This document shows positions 1-5,474 of a stretch of DNA of 5,474 nucleotides, in pieces. The position numbers were made by a program, and so were the translations under genes. Numbering within the stretch: the first letter of the stretch is position 1; each line of letters begins with the position of its first letter. Under the pieces are notes generated by a model, which made no database searches, was not told where the DNA came from, and worked only from the letters and a program-made list of their open reading frames with translations. This DNA comes from an uncultured Flammeovirgaceae bacterium (GTDB lineage: Bacteria; Bacteroidota; Bacteroidia; Cytophagales; Cyclobacteriaceae), in NCBI GenBank assembly GCA_946886805.1, contig CAMPJM010000307.1, forward strand, positions 1-5,474, written 5' to 3'.

Positions 1-21
1 GCTGCGTGAAACCCGTCAATC

Positions 22-804
22 CTATCTCCGTCCTTTTTTGATCGTTTTTCCCTTTTTTAAGGCCTGAAATAGATTGAACTCGTACAGGTAAGCAGTTGAG
101 ATGCTTATTACATGATTTACTGCCTCAAAATTATCGGTATAAGTGACCAGACCAAAGTCTCCTCCGTCCTTTTCACCCAGATAGGTATGCCCTATTCCGA
201 ATCCGTATCGAAAGTCGACCATAAGTCGTCCCTTGCTGGCGATATCAAATACCAGTCCCCCACCTAAATTCAGTTCTATTTGCAGCCTATTGGGATTAGG
301 CACAAATTCTGACTCACCGTATGAATCGACCTCGTCAAATTTTATCTTATATTTAATTTTATCGGTATCGGTATATTCAATAAATTCAGTGGAATGCATG
401 GTTCCTTTGCCCCCCAACCAATAGCCAAAACTTGGTCCTACATTAAAATACAGTTCTACATTCTGTTTTTTGATCTTTCTATGATGAGAAACTCTTAACA
501 ACATGGGAAGATCCATATAGTGGTAAGTCGCCACATTCTTATTATCAAGCTCCTTGTCCTTTTCAACTTTCCCTTTTTGCGAATAAAACAGTTCCGTATG
601 AAGGGAAAATGTTTGGTTTACCTTGTAATTTAGTACGAGACCTGCGTTAAATCCGGGTTTGAAAGTGGTAGAGAACAGTTTACTATATTCTTTATCATTA
701 TAAGTTACCTTCGATAGTTGAAACCCAACTTTAGGCCCAACCAGAAATTGCGAATAGCAAGGAACGTAAAGGAGCACAAATAAAAAAACAAAAACCACTC
801 TCAT
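22..804 (-). CDS. Outer-membrane beta-barrel protein, PorT-like (OMP_b-brl_2 type)
   Basis: This gene encodes a 260-residue protein predicted to insert in the outer membrane as a small beta-barrel. Residues 1-18 form a signal peptide: Met-Arg, a Val/Phe/Leu-rich core, then Cys-Tyr-Ser before Gln19, a cleavage context common in Bacteroidota. The mature part alternates polar and hydrophobic residues in barrel-strand fashion. It shows the family landmarks GxKxGF near 23-28, ELFYSQKG at 71-78, YHYMDLPMLLRV at 94-105, a FNVGPSFGYWLGG strand at 120-132, and a late LNLGGGLVFDI...LMVDFRYGFGIG stretch around residues 177-205. The C-terminus is basic (KKGKTIKKGRR). Length fits the family. The start at 804 is chosen because the signal peptide begins there; upstream is only a weak AAGAGG about 13 bases away. 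It is transcribed divergently from the PorP-like gene. Proteins of this type are widespread and mostly of unknown function, so the PorT resemblance is to the fold only and does not imply the T9SS component PorT itself. Confidence 0.86.
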   Translation of the reverse strand: MRVVFVFLFVLLYVPCYSQFLVGPKVGFQLSKVTYNDKEYSKLFSTTFKPGFNAGLVLNYKVNQTFSLHTELFYSQKGKVEKDKELDNKNVATYHYMDLPMLLRVSHHRKIKKQNVELYFNVGPSFGYWLGGKGTMHSTEFIEYTDTDKIKYKIKFDEVDSYGESEFVPNPNRLQIELNLGGGLVFDIASKGRLMVDFRYGFGIGHTYLGEKDGGDFGLVTYTDNFEAVNHVISISTAYLYEFNLFQALKKGKTIKKGRR

Positions 805-866
805 AAACTGGAATTAACCTCTTTTGAAATATAAAAAAACTCAGCAATATTACTCGCCAATAATTA

Positions 867-894
867 GGAACAGCAATCATTGCGCTTGCCTTCC
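867..894. repeat. Imperfect inverted repeat in the divergent promoter region
   Basis: The outer arms are GGAA (867-870) and TTCC (891-894). The inner arms are GCAA (873-876) and TTGC (886-889), separated by a small asymmetric internal loop of CA against C. Nested in the left part is an 11-base palindrome, GCAATCATTGC at 873-883, symmetric about one central C. It lies 63-90 bases upstream of the minus-strand start codon, a plausible place for a transcription-factor site. The stem is short and has no T run, so it is unlikely to be a terminator. Its function is unknown. Confidence 0.35.
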
Positions 895-907
895 GCACAG
901 TCTTTTG

Positions 908-955
908 AGCCTCTCCCATCAATGTCATCTAATTAAACGACATTAGCCTCTCCCA
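908..955. repeat. 11-bp direct repeat flanking a 6-bp inverted repeat
   Basis: The sequence AGCCTCTCCCA occurs at 908-918 and again at 945-955, a period of 37 bases. Between the copies lies an exact inverted repeat, AATGTC at 921-926 and GACATT at 939-944, with a 12-base AT-rich spacer. Each direct-repeat copy is followed within a few bases by an AATGTC or AATGAC element. The symmetrical arrangement between two divergent genes suggests an operator-like binding region, but arms this short can arise by chance, so this is an inference from position and symmetry only. Confidence 0.35.
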
Positions 956-1174
956 ATGACCTCTCTCAATTCGGATGTAATTTATACAGCTATTTTGAGG
1001 TTCAGATTTTCAATCACTGCCATTAATTACAGAAGTAAGATTGCTTATAACAATTATCTTTTCAGCATAAAGAGAATGCCTATCATTATCATTAAGAAAA
1101 CAGATAAACTTTACACCTTAATATGCCAATTTTCAATAGTTTCTTGTTAAAAAATTTCTTTTCCATTAATAATC

Positions 1175-1180
1175 AGGGGG
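1175..1180 (+). promoter_or_regulatory. Possible G-rich ribosome binding site before an alternative GTG start
   Basis: AGGGGG at 1175-1180 lies 7 bases before a GTG at 1188 that is in frame with the PorP-like gene; an ATG follows at 1194. It is the only Shine-Dalgarno-like string ahead of this gene, which argues for an upstream start adding 25 residues. I still prefer the ATG at 1263, because a standard signal peptide begins exactly there and many genes in this phylum start without a Shine-Dalgarno sequence. The string could instead belong to the 5' untranslated region. Confidence 0.3.
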
Positions 1181-1262
1181 TAAACTCGTGAAAATGGTTA
1201 AAATAGAAATTTTTGGGCTGGTAAGAAAATATTTAAAAGGTGCGTTTTTAACACTTTTAAAG

Positions 1263-2201
1263 ATGAAAATACTTTTTCTCCTATTCATAAGTGTATTCCT
1301 ATGTTTGGAAGGATATTCTCAGGAGGCACCTATTCACAATCAACATTTCATGAACCATTATGTGTACAACCCTGCGTTTGTTGGGCATGATGAACGTGCA
1401 GTAGTGTATCTTTCCCACAGGAGGCAGTGGATGGGAATTGAAGGCGCACCCGTTAGTTCCAATTTAAGTTTTCATACACAGCTTACCAAATCGATAGCAG
1501 TAGGCGCTAATATTTATACGGAGACAAGAGGCCTGCTAACTTCGTCCACGGCGGAATTAGCCCTGGCTTATAAAGTGAAAATAGGGAATGAACATTATGT
1601 ACAGTTTGGTCTTGGTGGGGGATTAAATAGCAACACTATTGATTTGGATTTAAATTACTCGGGGGCTATTCCCTTAGAACCCGAAGATAATAGTATGGTT
1701 CCGGAAGCACGTTTTGGAATAAAATACCACATTAAAAATCTAAATATTGGGTTGGCTCTACCTGCTTTACTTAAAAAAGATTTCATTCCCACAAGTGCCG
1801 TAGCTGAACAAGAGGAAACGACCCCGTTTGACCAATATTCAGCGATGATATCTTATAAATTTCAAATAAGCGAAAACAATTTTGCATTTGAGCCTCATCT
1901 ATTATATCGCACCTTAGGAAATGACTTCACACAAATAGAAGCTACCGGAATTTTCCATATAAAAGAGCTTGTGTGGGTTGGGGCAACCTACAGAATGGAT
2001 TATGGCATTAATGGCCTTGCCGGGCTAAAAATAAGAGAATTGCTAACCCTGGGATATGCCTATGAATTGGCTTCTGGACAAGTGGCAGGCTATGTGGCAG
2101 GCAGCCATGAGATACAGCTTAGCATAAAACTAGGAAAAAAGAAGAATTTCGATAAGAAACCTCAAGTTGACAGACCAAGATTTGATACTGGCAGACAATA
2201 A
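1263..2201 (+). CDS. PorP/SprF-family type IX secretion system outer-membrane protein
   Basis: This gene encodes a 312-residue outer-membrane protein of the PorP/SprF family. The family includes PorP of the T9SS and SprF, which assists export of the adhesin SprB in Flavobacterium johnsoniae. Residues 1-20 form a signal peptide (MKILFLLF core, ending GYSQ). The mature N-terminus carries the family signature: YNPAFVG at 35-41, then HRRQWMGIEGAP at 52-63. Alternating beta-strands follow, and the end has the typical SHEIQLSIKLGKK strand (281-293) and a basic tail with PRF. Length is normal. Starting at ATG 1263 gives a standard signal peptide; an in-frame GTG at 1188 would add 25 residues (337 in total). 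It lies 61 bp upstream of a gene for a protein with a type B T9SS C-terminal domain, so it is probably an SprF-like partner for that cargo rather than the core PorP of the secretion machine. The family call is firm; the partner role is inferred from context. Confidence 0.92.
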   Translation: MKILFLLFISVFLCLEGYSQEAPIHNQHFMNHYVYNPAFVGHDERAVVYLSHRRQWMGIEGAPVSSNLSFHTQLTKSIAVGANIYTETRGLLTSSTAELALAYKVKIGNEHYVQFGLGGGLNSNTIDLDLNYSGAIPLEPEDNSMVPEARFGIKYHIKNLNIGLALPALLKKDFIPTSAVAEQEETTPFDQYSAMISYKFQISENNFAFEPHLLYRTLGNDFTQIEATGIFHIKELVWVGATYRMDYGINGLAGLKIRELLTLGYAYELASGQVAGYVAGSHEIQLSIKLGKKKNFDKKPQVDRPRFDTGRQ

Positions 2202-2262
2202 TATATCTAACTAGCAAGGATTTTCTCTCGATATAATGAAAGGGACATAAGTATTTAAAATA
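2202..2262 (+). other. Short intergenic spacer between PorP-like gene and its probable cargo gene
   Basis: The 61-base AT-rich spacer contains no hairpin followed by T residues, so nothing suggests transcription stops between the two genes. A purine stretch, GAAAGGGA (2238-2245), lies 17 bases before the ATG at 2263, too far for a good Shine-Dalgarno site. The bases directly before the start are A-rich, as is common in Bacteroidota. Co-transcription with the upstream gene is likely but not shown. Confidence 0.5.
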
Positions 2263-5200
2263 ATGAGAATAACGACTAAAATATTTTTTATAATTGCTTT
2301 TTTCCTTCAACTTATAGGTTTATCTGAAGTAAAAGCGCAAAAGCCAATTATTACTGACATTAGTAAAAGTTCGGCGACTGTAAACGAGGTCATTTCTATT
2401 ACCGGATCTGGTTTTGGAACTACACTTTCTAATATAAGAGTGAATTTCGGATCAGTAAATGGCCAGGTAATAAGCGTTACTGCAAATCTAGTAAAAGCAA
2501 AGGTCCCTGCAGGTGTAACCTATGACCGTATAGCTGTTACAAACATTAGTTCCGGATTAACGGGTTATTCCAGCAAGCAATTTGGCCTGTCTTTTGGTGG
2601 TGATGATTTTTCTGCAAGCAATCTGGGGACACAACAAAATTTTACTGCCGGAAACGGCATATTTGATCTTTGTTTATGCGATTTTGATGGTGACGGCAAA
2701 TCTGACGTCGCTACATCCAATGAAGTGGCCACCGATATTGGTTTATATAGAAATGTAACAACGGGTACCAATATCAATTTAAGCAACAGAATAAGTCTTA
2801 ATTTAGGGGTACCTTCCCCAACAAAGAATATAAATTGCGGCGATATAGATGGCGACGGGAAACCAGACCTGGTAATATCAGGTGTTGGCGAAGACTATGG
2901 CAAAACAATTTTTATATTAAGAAACATCAGCAGTGTCCCGGGAATAATAACTTTCGCTCCCCCTATTACGCAAGTGGTGGGAAGCAATGGAGCAGCCCGT
3001 ATTAATATAAGAGATCTTAATGCAGATGGCAAGCCTGAATTAATTGTTACCAACAGGTCAGTAAACCTTGTTTCGGTTTTCCCTAATACCAGTACCGTTG
3101 GCGCAATAAGCTTTTCAGCCGTTCAAACCATAGCCGTAACAGGGGCCATCCATACAAATGGTTTGGCAACGGAAGACCTGGACAATGACGGACTACCTGA
3201 ATTAATAGTAAATACAAGTCAGCAAAACAATATTTATATCTTTAAGAACCAAAGTACAAGTAGCTCTATTTCCTTTCAATCCTCACCCATCACCCTTATT
3301 TCACCTTTAGGTCTGGTGAATCTTGCAGTGGGGGATCTGGATAATGACGGCTTACCTGACATTGCGGCTACTTCTATCGTGTATAGTAGTGTTTATCTTT
3401 TCAGAAATATAACATCGTCTACTATCGCCTTTGGGGATATTGAAGAAGCAAAGACTGATCTCAAACCCTGGGGAATTACACTTGGCGATGCTGACGGAGA
3501 TGGCAGCACTGATATTATTGTTGCCTGTAGCCAAAGCAACTTTTTAAATGTTTTAGAAAACAACAGTACCCCGGGCGTCTTTTCATTTACCAAAAACAGC
3601 ATTGCCATTTCTGAGAAATCGCGAAATGTAAAGTTGGGGGACATGAATGGAGATGCCAAGCCGGATCTGGTTTTTATCAGTTCGGAAACGTTTAATCTTT
3701 CGGTGATCAAAAACAACCATTGTGTGCAAGCCAAAGTAAGTCCGGCAGGACCGCTTGCAGTTTGTTCCGATACACAAGTAATACTTTCAGCACCTAGTGG
3801 ACTAGGAATTTCCTATGAATGGTTTTTGGATGGAATTTCAATATTCGGACAAACAAACTCTTGGATTGAAGCTGTACAAGGCGGTACTTATACAGTCTCC
3901 ATAACGTCAACTGATGGTTGTAGCAGTACTTCGGCGGGCGTAGATTTAACCATTGATTCGGCAGAAATGGGAACGGTAACGGCTTCTGCAAACAGTGTTT
4001 GTGCTGGGGGCACCATTACATTGACTGGCACCCCTGGCGGGACAAAATATATCTGGTCAGGCCCTAACGGCTTTTCAAGAGAAACGACAACCAATACCAC
4101 CACTATCCCGAATGCAACAACTGCAAACAACGGCCAGTATTCTTTGGTAATGGAAAAGGGACTATGTTCCAGTTTGCCGATTACGTTCAACGCAACAGTA
4201 AATGCCTTGCCAAACCCTATTATTACACCTATCACCGGAACGCTTTCATTCTGTGAAGGAGGTTCCGTAGAGCTTTCCGCAGGCGCAGGATTTTCGGATT
4301 ATAAATGGAAAAAGAATGGTTCTTTTATAACTTCTGCTGTTTCCTCAACCCTTGTTGCCTCAGAAGATGGTAATTATTCAGTAGTTGTCGCCAACGCCAA
4401 CGGCTGTAGCAAAGAAAGCGCTGCCGTAACTGTCAGTGAAAACGATCCTCCGGTTGCCTCTTTTGTAACCGAAGCCAAATCATGTTTAGGACAAGAGATT
4501 GCTTTTGAAAACACCTCTCAAGTTACGGGCACTGCTTCTTATTTATGGGATTTTGGTGATGGCACTACATCCACTCAGGAGAATCCAGCACATATTTATT
4601 CAGGTATAAATAATTATACGGTTACACTTGAGGTAAGCTATAATGCCGACTGTAAAAGTACGGCTACAAAATCAATAGAGGTAATAGAAGCGCCGGTGTT
4701 GGAAATTACAGTCGAAGGAAATACCACCTTTTGTGCCGGGGACAGCGTGAAGCTTTCTGTTCCTGCAACATTTAAAAATTATGTATGGACAGCCGGAAGC
4801 GGAAGTTCTATCACTTCACCAAGTATTTATGCAAAAAAGGACGGGATTGTAACAGTTGCTGTAATCACCAATGAAGGCTGCACAATTAATGCAAGCATAG
4901 AGCTAAATGTATTAGAAAATCCGGAAATAACTATAGACTCGGATAAAATGGTTCTGAAACCAGGCGAGTCAGCACAACTCTTTGCCATTGGAGGAAATAC
5001 CTATACATGGACCGAAGCAGATGGCCTGACTACATTGGATGTCAATAATCCGATGGTTACCCCCACCAGGACCACTACCTATATGGTGACGGGAACAAAT
5101 AATATCGGATGTTCAGGAACAGCAGAAATTACCATAGAGGTCGATAATGAATTGAGTGTGACACCGCCAAAACTCTTTGTTCCTGAGTCTGACCTCACCT

Positions 5201-5412
5201 GGCAAATCGAGCAAATGGAGTACTATTCAGATTGTTCAGTAATTATCTTTAACAAGCAAGGTTTAAAGCTTTATGAACAAAAAGATTACAGTAACAATGC
5301 CTGGAACGGAACTTACAACAATCAGAACGTACCTGAAGGGGTCTATTATTTTGTAATAAGGTGTGAAGGAAATACAAATGATAAAACGGGAAGTATTACT
5401 TTGATGAGGTAG
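2263..5412 (+). CDS. Modular surface/secreted protein: IPT/TIG, seven FG-GAP repeats, Ig-like/PKD modules, T9SS type B C-terminal domain
   Basis: This gene encodes 1049 residues. Residues 1-25 are a signal peptide ending VKA. Residues 27-110 form an IPT/TIG domain (ITGSGFG at 46-52). Residues 127-487 carry seven FG-GAP/VCBS repeats, each with an Asp-rich calcium loop: D140-D148, D194-D202, D251-E259, D305-E313, D358-D366, D409-D417 and D460-D468. Their 51-57 residue spacing fits a seven-bladed propeller. Residues about 490-962 contain six Ig-like/PKD modules; the fourth (729-808) is a PKD domain with WDFGDGT at 762-768. The first five have cysteine pairs (501/553, 580/635, 664/715, 741/797, 824/873). 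Residues about 966-1049 match the gliding-motility (CHU_C, type B) C-terminal domain: IIFNKQGLKLYEQ, WNGTYNNQNVPEGVYYFVI and the ending GSITLMR. The protein should be exported by Sec and then the T9SS, probably with the PorP-like protein encoded upstream. It is likely an adhesin or binding protein; no catalytic domain is visible and the ligand is unknown. The start is set by the signal peptide. Confidence 0.93.
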   Translation: MRITTKIFFIIAFFLQLIGLSEVKAQKPIITDISKSSATVNEVISITGSGFGTTLSNIRVNFGSVNGQVISVTANLVKAKVPAGVTYDRIAVTNISSGLTGYSSKQFGLSFGGDDFSASNLGTQQNFTAGNGIFDLCLCDFDGDGKSDVATSNEVATDIGLYRNVTTGTNINLSNRISLNLGVPSPTKNINCGDIDGDGKPDLVISGVGEDYGKTIFILRNISSVPGIITFAPPITQVVGSNGAARINIRDLNADGKPELIVTNRSVNLVSVFPNTSTVGAISFSAVQTIAVTGAIHTNGLATEDLDNDGLPELIVNTSQQNNIYIFKNQSTSSSISFQSSPITLISPLGLVNLAVGDLDNDGLPDIAATSIVYSSVYLFRNITSSTIAFGDIEEAKTDLKPWGITLGDADGDGSTDIIVACSQSNFLNVLENNSTPGVFSFTKNSIAISEKSRNVKLGDMNGDAKPDLVFISSETFNLSVIKNNHCVQAKVSPAGPLAVCSDTQVILSAPSGLGISYEWFLDGISIFGQTNSWIEAVQGGTYTVSITSTDGCSSTSAGVDLTIDSAEMGTVTASANSVCAGGTITLTGTPGGTKYIWSGPNGFSRETTTNTTTIPNATTANNGQYSLVMEKGLCSSLPITFNATVNALPNPIITPITGTLSFCEGGSVELSAGAGFSDYKWKKNGSFITSAVSSTLVASEDGNYSVVVANANGCSKESAAVTVSENDPPVASFVTEAKSCLGQEIAFENTSQVTGTASYLWDFGDGTTSTQENPAHIYSGINNYTVTLEVSYNADCKSTATKSIEVIEAPVLEITVEGNTTFCAGDSVKLSVPATFKNYVWTAGSGSSITSPSIYAKKDGIVTVAVITNEGCTINASIELNVLENPEITIDSDKMVLKPGESAQLFAIGGNTYTWTEADGLTTLDVNNPMVTPTRTTTYMVTGTNNIGCSGTAEITIEVDNELSVTPPKLFVPESDLTWQIEQMEYYSDCSVIIFNKQGLKLYEQKDYSNNAWNGTYNNQNVPEGVYYFVIRCEGNTNDKTGSITLMR

Positions 5413-5474
5413 GGATTGGGGATTAGGTTTTGGGTGTTGGGGATTAGGGGGTTTGCGGTTAGCTTTTAGCGGTT
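5413..5474. repeat. G/T-rich degenerate direct-repeat tract after the stop codon
   Basis: Directly after the stop codon the plus strand becomes almost free of C and rich in G and T. The 12-mer TTGGGGATTAGG occurs at 5416-5427 and exactly again at 5437-5448, a period of 21 bases. Further on, GCGGTT occurs at 5455-5460 and 5469-5474, and TTAGC at 5459-5463 and 5466-5470. Runs of three or more G lie at 5412-5414, 5418-5421, 5432-5434, 5439-5442 and 5447-5451, so a G-quadruplex is conceivable, although the 10-base gap between the second and third runs is long. The tract runs off the window end, so its full extent and unit are unknown. There is no hairpin of the intrinsic-terminator kind. Confidence 0.6.

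Larger units (their letters stand above)
805..1262. other. Divergent intergenic region without a convincing gene
   Basis: This stretch separates the divergent outer-membrane barrel gene from the PorP/SprF gene and should contain the promoters of both. The left half (about 841-960) is less AT-rich and holds two inverted repeats and a short direct repeat, listed separately. The right half (about 960-1170) is strongly AT-rich with simple runs such as the TATCATTATCATTAAG block near 1081-1095. I looked for the Bacteroidota promoter pattern (TTTG near -33, TAnnTTTG near -7) on both strands and found no match good enough to annotate. A 64-codon open frame at 956-1150 has no ribosome binding site and no recognisable protein character, so I treat this region as non-coding. 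Confidence 0.7.

Noticed and set aside
731..928. A 65-codon minus-strand open frame overlapping the start of the barrel gene in another frame.
   Set aside because: It overlaps the well-supported signal peptide coding region of the barrel gene, and its translation has no recognisable family character.
956..1150. A 64-codon open frame on the plus strand in the intergenic region.
   Set aside because: It has no ribosome binding site, its composition is that of AT-rich non-coding DNA, and its translation shows no recognisable domain, signal peptide or clear membrane segment.
2181..2209. Possible Bacteroidota promoter: TTTG at 2181-2184 followed by TATATCTA at 2202-2209.
   Set aside because: Only four of the six fixed -7 positions match and the spacing is shorter than usual, so an internal promoter for the large gene is not supported.
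2232..2237. TATAAT string upstream of the large gene, resembling an enterobacterial -10 box.
   Set aside because: Bacteroidota primary sigma factors recognise a different motif (TAnnTTTG), there is no matching -35 element at the right distance, and the spacer is AT-rich enough to give this by chance.
2680..3666. The idea that the FG-GAP repeats might encode an enzyme, such as a lyase or hydrolase with a propeller fold.
   Set aside because: The repeats show only the calcium loops and no catalytic motif; binding or adhesion is the more economical reading.
3393..4235. Several minus-strand open frames of 60-115 codons opposite the large gene.
   Set aside because: They lie antisense to a clearly coding frame with continuous domain structure and show no protein features of their own.

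Overview
The window looks like chromosomal DNA from a member of the Bacteroidota. It fits a gliding-type or marine member of the Cytophagales, or a related order, but the exact lineage cannot be read from the sequence. The evidence is a PorP/SprF-family outer-membrane protein, a multidomain secreted protein with a type IX secretion system (T9SS) type B (gliding-motility/CHU_C-like) C-terminal domain, a PorT-like OMP_b-brl barrel protein, moderately low G+C, and mostly weak Shine-Dalgarno signals.

Layout. A minus-strand gene (22-804) encodes a small outer-membrane beta-barrel protein with a signal peptide. It is followed by a divergent, AT-rich intergenic region (805 to about 1262) with no convincing gene. 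Its left half carries two small inverted repeats and an 11-bp direct repeat, so it may hold the control elements for both flanking genes. On the plus strand, a PorP/SprF-family gene (preferred start 1263, end 2201) is followed after 61 bp by a 1049-codon gene (2263-5412). That gene encodes a modular cell-surface or secreted protein: signal peptide, IPT/TIG domain, seven FG-GAP/VCBS calcium-binding repeats, about six Ig-like/PKD modules with regularly placed cysteines, and a T9SS type B C-terminal domain. The last 62 bases are a G/T-rich degenerate direct-repeat tract.

How the genes work together (inference). The two plus-strand genes look like an operon-like secretion pair. PorP/SprF proteins sit in the outer membrane and are known in Flavobacterium johnsoniae (SprF with SprB) to be needed for export or attachment of a partner carrying a type B C-terminal domain. 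The large protein would cross the inner membrane by Sec, cross the outer membrane by the T9SS with help from the neighbouring PorP-like protein, and remain on or leave the cell surface as a propeller-headed, Ig-stalked adhesin or binding protein. Nothing in the window identifies its ligand.

I see no tRNA, rRNA, CRISPR array, transposase, phage gene or clear intrinsic terminator. The most unusual points are the apparently complete seven-blade propeller, a type B C-terminal domain lacking the usual Asn-Gly-Asp-Gly entry motif, a final Ig-like module that has lost half of its cysteine pair, and the G-rich repeat tract directly abutting the stop codon.
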